From the NCBI RefSeq assembly GCF_021917145.1, contig NC_061061.1:9185390-9249389 (forward strand): a stretch of 64,000 bases of DNA, read 5' to 3'. The position numbers and the translations under genes are program-made. The stretch is from Hypomesus transpacificus. Lineage: Eukaryota > Chordata > Actinopteri > Osmeriformes > Osmeridae. This document shows positions 10,723 through 21,100 of this stretch, piece by piece (the stretch's first letter is position 1; each line of letters opens with the position of its first letter). The notes below the pieces were generated by a model. The model saw only the letters and a program-made list of their open reading frames with translations. It was not told the origin of the DNA and made no database searches.

Positions 10723-12685
10723 ATGGATATATTTGGGAGTACCTTTGACGATTCAATGTTCGAAGAAGCAAGAGACAAAGCCACTGTTCCTCTTTCTTCC
10801 TACAAGGCAAAGTTCTGTGCGGCAGAGGTATGAATCTAGAAACACCAGGGCCAGCTATCTAGCTGTCTCTCTCTGCTAACACTTTTACCTTAACCAGGGC
10901 CAGCTATCTAGCTGTCTCTTTCTGCTAATACTTTTACCTTAACTTGCTATATCAAAACACTGAGTCATAGGTGCATTCGACTTCATGCAGCGCCGGCGTC
11001 GCCTGTAACCGCCTGCAGCCCGGCTGACGAAGCAGCCAATAGCAGTCTCAGCTTCAAGGCAGCTGCCTGCAGGCGCCGCCGGTGCTGCATGAAGTCGAAT
11101 ACACCAAATGATTGAATGCTGGAAGTCTAGCAAAATATTTATATAACGTTTAACGATCAGTTTTGTGTTCCTCCCCCCCAGTGGTTTTGTGAGACAGATG
11201 CTACTGATACAGATGACTTGTTGGACAGGCAAAAAGTGTTCAAATTTCGGGCTGATTTGGAGTTTAGGAAAGGAAACTACCAGGTACAGTAGCTAATGGC
11301 TAATTCAATCAGTCAATCAATACCTTTAATTGTCATTGCTAATAACTGCACAACGAAATTCAGTGCCTCGCAGTCTCAGTGGTACACGCAGACATGGGAA
11401 AATGCTATATACAACAGATATAGACAAAGGACCTAAAATATTTTTTTAAATATATAAAATCTCTATAGTAAAGTGACTTTGCATCATTGGCTTTGTTGCC
11501 ATACTGATTTTACTGTCATTCCACTATCTTTTCTGTTTGTTTTTTAGAAAGCGTTAAACGACTACACCAGCTGCCTTGCATTGGTACCAGAGGGTAATCT
11601 AACCATCAAACGAGATGTGTTGGAGGCCATGGCGCGATGCCTGTCTCACATTGGACATATGGAACAGGCACTAGAGACTGTAGAGCAACTGGTAAGAACA
11701 ATTGTGATAAGCAAGGAATTTTCCAGTTGTGTAACTCATTGGTCTCTTAAATAATCTCAAATTGACCTGTGTTACCCCTTGCAGAGTAAAGAAGCCACAA
11801 ACACGTGTCACCTGACATGCATCCTACTTCTGAAGGTGAACATCTACCAGTATTGCAGAGACCTTGGAAACAAGATAATTGCTCTTCAGCTGCTCTGCTG
11901 TCTCCACCCCTACAATCAGTGGCACTGGACTGCTCTCGCGGACTGCTACATCAGCCAGTTGGAGTCACTGAGTTCTCAGGCCCCAGGCTTGAGCTTTCTG
12001 TCACAGGAAAATACACTGGACATGATAGGGCAGCAGCAAGTGATTCGGTTGTACCCTACAGCACCAGAGAGGGAGGACAGAGACAGTGTCTGGCTGAAGG
12101 CCTGCATGTGTTTGCTTAGAGCAGGGTAAATGCATACTCTGATAGACGTGAACCACATCTCCTACCTCCCACATGTTGGCAGACATTGTCTTCGACAAGG
12201 ACAAAGACAAGGAAGCTTTTCTTGCTCAAAGTGTGTGTGTGTGCGTGTGCGCGTGTTTAGGCTGCTCCTGAGGATCTTGAGGAACCAGCAGTCGTCCTTC
12301 GTGCTGCAGAGCAGTGAGAAAGCCCTCCAGAGGACAGAAGAGGCACTGCAGCACCTGCATCCAACAGAGAGGACTTTACAGCTCGTCACTGAGGTCAGAA
12401 ATTGAGACAAAACTTAGCGGCATTTTGTGTTCTTGTGTGTGCTTTACCACTGTGCTGGGGGAGTTCAGGCCATAAATGGCCTCCATGCTTTGCCTGCAGG
12501 TGATGGGAGAGGATCTGGTCCCAGAGAAGATGCGAGAGGAAAACCAGGATGGGGAGAGTCTAGACAACATTAGTTTGAAGAACTTTGAAGACAGGTGGTG
12601 GAACAGGCTGCTGCAGACTGGACTGCTGGGTCCAGATGGAGGAAAACTGACCACAGAAAAGACTGAAAGTGTATCAGAAACTTGA
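10723..12685 (+). CDS. C8orf76 orthologue (TPR-like protein of unknown function)
   Basis: Six coding exons join in frame: 10723-10827, 11182-11283, 11548-11691, 11785-12125, 12261-12393 and 12500-12685, giving about 336 residues (human 380). The start MDIFGSTFDDSMFEEA resembles the human N-terminus. Conserved blocks are WFCETDATDTDD, FRKGNYQKALNDYTSCL and KRDVLEAMARCLSHIGHMEQALETVEQL (two TPR-like helical hairpins). Others are LHPYNQWHWTALADCY and the C-terminal VMGEDLVPEKMREE ... FEDRWWNRLL. Function is not established; the repeats suggest a protein-interaction role. It lies head-to-tail after zhx1, as in human, where read-through ZHX1-C8ORF76 transcripts are known. The middle of the protein is shorter than in human. 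The order between zhx1 and fam83a supports the call. Confidence 0.9.
10845..10942 (+). repeat. 49-bp tandem duplication in intron 1 of the C8orf76 orthologue
   Basis: Two adjacent copies (10845-10893, 10894-10942) beginning CCAGGGCCAGCTATCTAGCT and differing at two positions. The copies lie just downstream of the exon 1 donor. Confidence 0.9.
10970..11105. mobile_element. 136-bp MITE / foldback element
   Basis: A GC-rich palindromic unit: the left arm GGTGCATTCGACTTCATGCA is repeated as its reverse complement at the right end with one mismatch (GGTGTATTCG...). The centre is CpG- and CAG/CTG-rich. It can fold into a nearly complete hairpin. No clear target-site duplication is seen, so the superfamily is not assigned. 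It lies in intron 1 of the C8orf76 orthologue. Confidence 0.75.
11305..11440 (+). repeat. Dispersed teleost-type repeat fragment
   Basis: The motif CTTTAATTGTCATTGCTAAT...ACAACGAAATTCAGTG resembles a repeat tail commonly seen in fish genomes (TTATTGTCAT ... ACGAAATT). A related-looking sequence occurs near 63260-63330. Family assignment is uncertain. Confidence 0.4.
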
Positions 12686-13017
12686 CATTTTTTTTTCGAA
12701 AAATATATGTTTTGCATACCTCTCAAGCCAACACAATGGGACTTCAATATGCCAGATGGAAGGTCAACTGCTAAACCAGTATTGTAAAAACTCATACCTG
12801 GGAGTTAAATATCATTGGTTTGCAACAGAACAAATGACATTTGTACCCTGCTCTGCATTGTAGCCCTTTTAAGAACATTTGGCTGGCATTTTTGCAACAC
12901 TATATTATCTAGAATTACTGGCAGGGTCACTCAGATGCAGGCCGCAGCTTCCTGAAGCCTACCATGTCTGGACGTTGCAGTGTGATCCGGAAATGTCACC
13001 AACTTGAAACAGACATG

Positions 13018-13023
13018 AATAAA
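13018..13023 (+). terminator. Putative polyA signal of the C8orf76 orthologue
   Basis: AATAAA about 330 bp after the stop codon at 12685 and just before repeat sequence begins. Confidence 0.5.
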
Positions 13024-13144
13024 GAGAAAGCCCTGAGTCATCTTTAAATGTGATTGCACATAACATTTTGTGTCACACAATTGTACTTTTGTCTCGTCTA
13101 CAATGTAGACGTTCTGTGAAGCATTTAAAAATGTAGTGAATATA

Positions 13145-13880
13145 ACGTTTACGCATTTAGCAGACGCTTTTATCCAAAGCGACGTCCAAGAGAGAGCTTT
13201 ACAAAAGAGCATAGGTCACTGATCATAACGAGGTAGCCCCAAACATTGCAAACAGTCAGAACATCAAGCACACATTGTGAAAAACCAAATAAGTGCCAAA
13301 GGGAATAACCATTAGAGCATGTAGTTAAACAAGTTACAATTAAATAACATGAAACCCAAAAAGTGCAAAAGGGTACCTGTAGAAGAACAATCAACAGTAA
13401 AATATTTCACAGCGAGTACAAAGGTTTAAATCCGTTAAAACAACAAGAGCAACAAGTCTCTCAATAAGAGTCATTGTGAACCTGGAGGAAACTAACATCA
13501 GGTCCAGCCAAGCATTCCTAAGTGCTGTTGTACTCCCGGAACAAGTCTGTCTTGAGCCTTTTCTTGAAGGTGGGGAGATAGTCTGTGTTTTGGTGGAGGT
13601 GGGGAGCTGATTCCACCATTGGGGGGCCAGACAGGAGAAGCGCTTGTGTTGGGACCGGGCGCTCTTGAGCGGTGGGACCACCAGACGGTTGTCAGAAGAA
13701 GACCGTAGGTGGCGGGTGGGGGTGGAAGGCTGGAGGAGAGACTTGATGTAGTCGGGTGCAGTCCTGTTCACCACTTGGAAGGTCAGTACCAGAGTCTTGA
13801 ATCTGATATGGGCCGTGATGGGAAGCCAGTGGAGGGAGATTAAGAGCGGGGTAACATGGGAGCGTCTGGGTACATAATAT
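13145..13880 (-). mobile_element. 5'-truncated L2-like LINE fragment
   Basis: Read on the minus strand, the segment gives the C-terminal end of a reverse transcriptase of the fish L2 type: an LHWLPI..RIRFKTL block near 13830, then NRTAPDYIKSLLQPSTPTRH, then a PLKSARSQHKRFSCLAPQWW segment. A frameshift follows near 13590. The 3' end contains the CATTTAGCAGACGCTTTTAT / CCAAAGCGAC motif that is very common in teleost genomes. It is a dead, truncated copy between the C8orf76 orthologue and fam83a. Confidence 0.7.
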
Positions 13881-13999
13881 CACTTCCATTATGTGGACTT
13901 GACTTTGTATGTGACGTATGACATGTTTTGGTCTTTCACCAATACAGTATTTCTGAAAATACATAAAAGTCAATAGCCGTTGATTATTACCTTTTTCAT

Positions 14000-14360
14000 G
14001 ATTGATTTTATTTATTCAACCAGGAAGGGCTCATTGAGATATACTCTCAATATCTCTTTCCAGAGCGTCCTGGCCAAAATACACAGCACCAAGTCATTAC
14101 ACCATTACAACATGAAAAAGAACAAGGAATCTAGTCAAATAATAACATAGTCCCTGGACTATAAAATCATTGGCAAATTATAAAACAAATATTAAAACAT
14201 TTACAGGTCAAGGAATAACTTCAAAATCCTTCATAAATTATAAAAAAACGCTAATCTGGAAAAGTTCCTCCAGTTTAAAACTAATTTGGAAGAAGTTCCA
14301 AGCTAATAGAGCAGTACATAGAAGCCCTTTTACCAAATCCAATTCTGAAATGGTTGTTGG
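14000..14360. repeat. Unclassified dispersed repeat
   Basis: The stretch beginning TTTATTCAACCAGGAAGGGC and including AGAGCGTCCTGGCCAAAATA resembles an interspersed repeat I associate with fish genomes. No ORF with homology. I cannot name the family. Confidence 0.4.
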
Positions 14361-15254
14361 CCAGTCAAAACTGGCAGGTCAAAAGCTGAAACGACAGTTG
14401 ACAGGATAACTTGCTGCAGACGACGTGTGTATGCTTCAAAAAGTATTAAAACACAGAATGGCTTTATACATAAAAGTATACCAGTGAGTGAGTTTACAGG
14501 GGAATAGAGGTGCCCAGCCAACCCTATAATAGGAAGTGCAGTGGTGCGTAAGTGTTATGCAGTTTTAAATAAATCTCAGCGCTCCATGATTAAGGATGTT
14601 GATTGTCAACCTCAGACATTGAGTTGAAGCAGTGAACCTCCACGTCATCTTGTCACTTGTGCACATCATAAAAGTAATTTCTCATTATTTTGAACAAATT
14701 GTCAATGCTCTGGTATAATCATGCACATTATGTAATTGTTTTTGTTGCTCCTGACGTTGGTCAAAACATATCAAACTAGTTTTCTACTGAATAGTCTAAC
14801 ACCCCAAAACATCTGAGCATTTGCATAAGTCATTACCTGCCAAATGGTTGAACCAGTTGTCCTAATTGTAATTCCCCATACAGTGCTGACTGAACAGTTC
14901 TGCAGTTCCAGTTAAGGGGTCTTTCCACTGCTTACAGTTCTACTCTTTTGTATGTTTTTCCTTTGTGCTATGCAGTGCTGTATAACAGTCTAATATTTTT
15001 TCTGTATCACAATGACCTGGTGAACAAATTACAGTACAAACAGGAAAAGCATAAATGTGAATCCTGTCCAATCTCTTGCAATCTCCTACATACATTAACC
15101 ATTAAAGTTTTGTATAAAATGTCAAAGGAACTGATGGTCATTTCGGAAAGGCCTCAGAAAATCTCTGCAGAAAACACAAGTTGACAAAAGGCAGATTTTT
15201 CGACGACATTCATATATGTGAATCTAAGTGAAATTTTGCCCAGTCACTATGGAG
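14361..15254. other. Intergenic, no gene seen
   Basis: AT-rich sequence between repeat debris and the 3' end of fam83a. I see no ORF with recognisable homology and no structured RNA. It may contain the fam83a 3' UTR (minus strand). Confidence 0.5.
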
Positions 15255-17062
15255 TTATTCAGATGACTTATGTGTGAACCACAGATTGGTCATGAGCAGA
15301 TGGTGCCTATATATCAAGCCCACTGTCCCTCCTAGAGGTCTGGCATTGCTGTTTGGGAAATGCCAGGGTAAGTATCCAGCACTGAGATCACGAGAGAAAA
15401 CTCTCTGGTGCGCCATGGGCCTGTTGATGTTGCTGTGCCTCTGGGGCATCCATTGGAGCCCTTGGGGGGCCATGTACACCCGCTGGTTCCCCAGGCCCAG
15501 GGAAGCTGGCTGGACGTCTGGCTGGGGAAGGTGGGGGCTGGGCTGGGCTGGGGGAGCTGCTTGTTCCAGCTGGGTAAGGTCGGTTTGAGTGAATGTAGAC
15601 GTTGGTTGTTTCTCTTGGAGATGGAGGACAGATAGAGGAAGTTTTGACTGACCGATAACATGGAGACCTGGTATAGGTTGGGAACAAGCGTAGAGTCGTG
15701 TGAATTCCTGGTGGAAGGGTTGGACTGCACTGCCCTTGAAGAAGGCAGCCAGGTTCCTGTGGACCTGCCAGGAAAGCCAGGTGAAACTGCAAGAGGAGGT
15801 ACCAGGAAAAAGAGGATATCAGTTTTAAAAGGCAGACAAACAAGGTAAACCGGTAAACGAGCATTGTTACCATTGTAACTGATCATCATTTTTACAAAAG
15901 CCAAAAATATGCTACCATAGTACCAAGTTAAATACTTATTCCATTACATAAATCAAATACCTATCATTGTTAATATTACTGGGGGCCAGTCATTCCTTTT
16001 CCAAGGTATGTGGCAGCAGACATACCTGTATGATCCAGCCAGCACCTCGATGCTGTCTAAGATGATGAACTTCTCTTTGATCTGACCAGTCACTATCCTG
16101 CCAGACTTTGAACAGTAGGTCTCCCCTCGCACACTGCGAACAGACATATTCTGCGGGAAGAACAGAGACTTTCTGAGAATCCACATGAGCTAAAGCACTA
16201 GCGATAGCTAGAAAGCACTGCCTGTTTGGGAATGCTATGAAAATGATCTTCAACCACGTCCAGTGCACAATGTTGTATCAATGAAGTCTGTTTAGTGTGG
16301 CTCACAGTAAGATGGGTGCAACTGATGTGGAGATCCCCACACATGTTCTCAAACAGGGCCACGTTGAGATGGTCCAGGAGGAGATGGACCGACACGCCGC
16401 GCTTCATCGCTTCCAGAATGTCACAGAACACCTCCACATCAGTGAAGGTGTCCATAACTATTGCAACCTCCTGACACACACAAACATTTTATTAATGCAA
16501 TTTTTTGTGGTGGAAAGATTATGCAGACACACCCAAACACACGCATACTTCTGATTCCTCCTACCTTGGTGGATTTGCTGATGAACTCCCTGACTAAGTC
16601 TTTCATGCTGGTAGCTCTGTCTGACTGGAAGCAGACCTCCACACTGGGTGTGCCCTGTAGGTGGTGGTCAAATCTTGCCTGCCAGCTATCTTCCAGTGTG
16701 GGGACGGTCCTCTCAGACACAAGGGGGCAGCAGCTCTGGTCATCAGACTGCAAGAACTCGGAGGGTGTCGACCCTACGCCATCTCCTCCTTCCTCCTCTG
16801 CTTCACAAACGCCGCAGCTCTGATCCCTGGCGCTCTCCAAAATGTACCGCTTCTCCTCAGAAGACAGGAAGTCCACCTCTCCTTCTCTGGCCAGCACTTC
16901 CTGGTAGGCCTGCCGGCCTTGGTCGAGGAGGGCATCGGTGGCCAAACGGATGTTCTCGTTGTGGCTGAGATCTAGCAGGGCCACCGGGGAGGTGGGGCTC
17001 CTGATGTCCAGGAGACGCCCTCTCACCTTACCCAAAGGCTTGGACCTCCGGTACGACAGCAT
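15255..17062 (-). CDS. fam83a: FAM83A (DUF1669 signalling scaffold)
   Basis: FAM83 proteins share an N-terminal DUF1669 domain with a catalytically dead phospholipase-D-like fold that anchors CK1 kinases. FAM83A is linked to EGFR/RAF-MAPK signalling. Four exons on the minus strand (17062-16565, 16470-16306, 16150-16026, 15786-15255) join in frame to 439 residues (human 434). The start MLSYRRSKPLGKVRGRL is preferred because it aligns with the human start, although in-frame Met codons occur further upstream. Conserved landmarks are ENIRLATDALLDQG, EGEVDFLSSEEKRYI, VMDTFTDVEVFCDILEA, SVRSVRGETYCSKSGR and GQIKEKFI. The last exon opens SFTWLSWQVHRNLAAFFKG, and a Pro/Gln-rich tail follows. Its last exon is only identifiable by splicing; the tail is weakly conserved. 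It lies 3' of tbc1d31 in the same orientation, as in human. Confidence 0.93.
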
Positions 17063-18161
17063 AGACAGGCCGTTGTTCTGCAGGATCCAGAGTGGCAATG
17101 TTGCCGTTTCTCCACCTGTGAGAGGAGCAGCCACGCACACACGCATCACATCTCCAACCGTCACCACCCCTTCTGTGCCCCGGAGCTTTCGGCTGAGGTG
17201 TGTAGAAGTGTGTCAGACAGGTGGCGACAGCGTGTTTTGAACATGTGAGCTTTGAAGAGAGATAAGCATTGCTTGGTAGTTGTTCTGACACCTCCCTACC
17301 TGGAGGGGTGTAGGAGGGGCCGGGCAGCGGACAGTGATTGACAGGTGTGAGCATGGCTGTCACATCCCCTCAGTGAAACCTAACCGTTCACCTGATAGGC
17401 TGTCACCTGTCAGTGTGCAGCCATCACTCACCACTCCCGCCCTCCCAACTCCTGTATGAATACTAAACATCCAACCTTCCCCGTCTCCGACATGGAACCT
17501 CCCCTTTCCTCATGAGCGGATAGATGAATGCCGCCCTACACAGCTGTTACCAATCTAGGCATGCCAGATCAGTGATTTCTTGAAGGAGGAGAGGAAGGGA
17601 GCATGCATGTTGAGACTATTCACTCAGCCCTCGTACGTTCTTGTCCAGCTGTAGTGGTGTAACGTGTGTGCATCTGAGAACAGGTTCTGCTGCCTGTAAA
17701 CCCAGGAGGAGATACATGATATCCGTCACCGCAACACTCCAAAATTCCCCCTCTCTACCGTAGGTACTGGTAAGGATTTGAAATTGAAACGTGAGAAAAT
17801 CATTCACACATCATCCATGACTCAATGTTATTGATTCATTTTTATCCAATATTTAAAAAAACGAATACATAATAAAAGCACACAGGAGAGATTCAACAAA
17901 TGCACTGCCATTTTGTGGGATCTGGGTGTTAGTACAGCTGGTTGGAAATTTTGATTTGTGGTTTCCCCTCTCGCTTCACCACAGTGAACACCTGGGCTGT
18001 GAGGGAGTTGGTCTCCACGCTGAAAGTGAGACTATGCATTCCCAGTCATGTCTCCTTTAAAAAACACAAAAACATACAGTCTCTCTTTCAAGTCTAGCTA
18101 TAGAAATGTCCCCAGCTCCGGCCAGGGGAGGGGGGAGGGTGGTGCAGAGGGTGTGTGGTCA
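17063..18161. other. fam83a-tbc1d31 intergenic region
   Basis: About 1.1 kb between the fam83a start and the tbc1d31 stop (both minus strand). It must hold the tbc1d31 3' UTR and the fam83a promoter/5' UTR. No additional ORF is convincing. I see no clear minus-strand AATAAA near the tbc1d31 stop, so its cleavage site is undetermined. Confidence 0.5.
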
Positions 18162-21100
18162 TTAGGAGATGGGGGACAGAGAGGCGGACGAGAGCGTCCT
18201 CTTGGCACGGGCTGCCAGCTTGAGGCGCAGGTCCAGGATGTCCTGCATCATCTCCCTCTCCCTGGTGTCCAGCTGTTCTCTGCCTCGGTCCAGAGAAACT
18301 TGACACACACACACACAGAATAAAAGGAATGAGTCAGCAAAGGAGATTACACCTGTGAGCCTTTGAGTTTATTTGTTTGTTTTTGTGTGTGTTTGTAAGC
18401 ATCTTGCCGAAGCATCCGTACTCACAGCTGGTGGAGTCGTCGGAGGCGGACTGGTTGTTGAGACACACGGGGGAGCCGTCTATCTGGGCGGGGGCCAGGG
18501 CGGAGGTGAAGGCTGCAGCAGCTATCTCTGGTCTGGGAGGCAGCCCTCTGGTGGAGCAGGGCGACGTCGCTCTCTTCTCCCTCTGTCCGTCTGACACACA
18601 CACACACCTCTGTCAGTTACCATACACCACATCTACCAACATCCACCTGGCCCTGCCAGGCAGAGTCCACCCCCAGCTGGCCCGCCTCGGCCAGGGACTC
18701 CTCCAGCACCTGAGGGGTGGGGGGAGTTAGAGGAGACGGCTGAGTGAACAATAATTAGGGGAGCTGTGTTGAGCTGTCATACTCTGAGTCTCTCTTATTT
18801 TGTATTACGCCCCCCCCCCACCCATTTTTCAGCTGTATCTATATGGTTTGTAGATCATTTACACAAAACATTTAATTCACTTCAGCTTGAAGTATTGATT
18901 GTCATGGTTAGAATGAAAATAAAAGGTACAAATGAGAAGGAATTGTGTGAGAATGTGTGTTGTGGCATGGGTACACGCATAAAAGGTTTTTGGGAGCCCA
19001 GAGAATGTGAATTGTGTGTTCATTGTGTGTGACACAGACAGTGTATACGCACCTAGTGTGTGTTGCTGGCTGCTCCGGAGGTTGTTCAGGTGCTGCTGTG
19101 TCTCCAGTCTGTCCTGGCTGAGCTGCTGTGTCCTCTGAGCCTCGGCTACGCAGCCCGCTTGTCTGTCCTGCTGCAGCTGGCCCTGCAAACACACCACCTC
19201 CTCCCACTGAGGCACGCACGCCAGGCATGCACACACTGGGTTTATATTTGCTCAAGAGATGATGACATTTCTGTCTTCCCTCAGTATTTCTCCTTCCCCA
19301 TCCCCTCTCCCTCCTCCTCTCCTACCTTCCTGCCCTCCGTGTCCCTCAGGGTGTGGAGGAGCTGTTCCTCCCGGACGCGGGCCTCCCTGTGCAGCCTAGC
19401 CAACCGCTCGTACCTCCTCCCCTGCTCCTCCTCTGCCCACCCCAGGCGCTGCGCCACCTGGCCCTGCCAGGCAGAGTCCACCCCCAGCTGGCCCGCCTCG
19501 GCCAGGGACTCCTCCAGCACCTGAGGGGTGGGGGGAGTTAGAGGAGACGGCTGAGTGAACAATAATTAGGGGAGCTGTGTTGAGCTCTCATACTGAGTCT
19601 CTCTTATTTTGTATTTATGCCCCCCCCCCATTTTTCAGCTGTATCTATATGGTTTGTAGATCATTTACACAAAACATTTAATTCACTTCAGCTTGAAGTA
19701 TTGATTGTAATGGTTAGAATGAAAATAAAAAGGTACAAATGAGAAGGAATTGTGTGAGAATGTGTGTAGTGTTATGGGTGCGTGTACACGCATACAAGGT
19801 TTTTGGGAGCTCAGTGCACCTTGAGGTGAGAGAACGCAGGCGCTCTGTCACGTCTGTTTCGGCCGTGTCAGGGTGTGTTAGCATGACTCACTCTTCTCGT
19901 GGCCGGGCCCAGCTCTGTGTCATCGTCTAGGCTCAGGAGCCGCTGCTGGGCAGCCGCCTCCAGCTCAGCCCTCCTGGTCCTAGTGTCCACCTCCACCCTG
20001 ACCTCCTCGCTCACACGCTCCTGCTCCCTGGCCAGGCGCTGGAGGACAAGGACACTCCATTCACTTCACATTACAGTCCATACAACACAACTTGACTGAA
20101 AAGTAAACAGTACACGCTGACTGAACGATAGACTATAATGAGTGTTTCTCTCCCTCCGATCTAAATGTGCTTAGTTTTGCGTTGAGAAGCTGTATGGATG
20201 GAGCTGTGCAGGAGCAGTGTTCTCCAGGCTGGTCCACCTGTTCCAGCAGCTTCCTCTGAGCCTCCAGCTCCATCTGCCTCACTTCCAGATCCTGCACGGC
20301 CGCCGCAGTCTCCTGGTCCCGCAGGTCCATCTGCACACACACACACACACACACGTTATATTCGGTAGTACACCCCCGCAGACAATACCTGCATGCATAC
20401 ACAAACACAACATCACAAATGTATAACACACACTAACACCCACGCACACAGAAATCATTTACTCTTCACACTAGAACTCAATAAGAGCGTTGCTGCTAGG
20501 GCAGAGTGAGGGAGCGTCAACAGCAGGTTGCGTGAGAGGGCTTTCCAGACCTTTCTCTGGATGTCGTGGTCCAGTCTGTGCAGCTGGCTGGTTCTCTGGT
20601 CCTGTGTGTGTTTCAGGAAGCGCGTCCTGGCAGCATCCAACAGCTGCAGCTCTTTCACCTTCAGCTCTCTCTTCATAGCTGCTACCCTGCACACACACGT
20701 ATCAGAATTGGACTAATCTGTCCCTCTCTATGTATTTTTTGTATCTGTGCTTCTATATCGGCGGCTTGTGTATGTACATCATTTGTGTGTGTCGTACATC
20801 TGTTTTTACATATGTGAGTGTGTTTTTTTGTGTACAGTATTTTAGATAAGCATATTTTAGATCCACTTTCATGCACGGGTGTAAATATGTCCTGGGGTTG
20901 TCCCAATACCAACATTAGGACTTGGATACTGCTGCCATTGAAAGTATCAAGGTACTGGACACTAATGATTTCACGAAAAAGGGGGCAATTTGACCATGTA
21001 ATAGTCGGCTATTTTCAATTGGAACCTCTCTGTGGCCAGTGCTAATCGGCGTCTCTCCAGCCCCTCGGTTCTCTCCCACGCCAGCAGCATGTGGGCGTGA

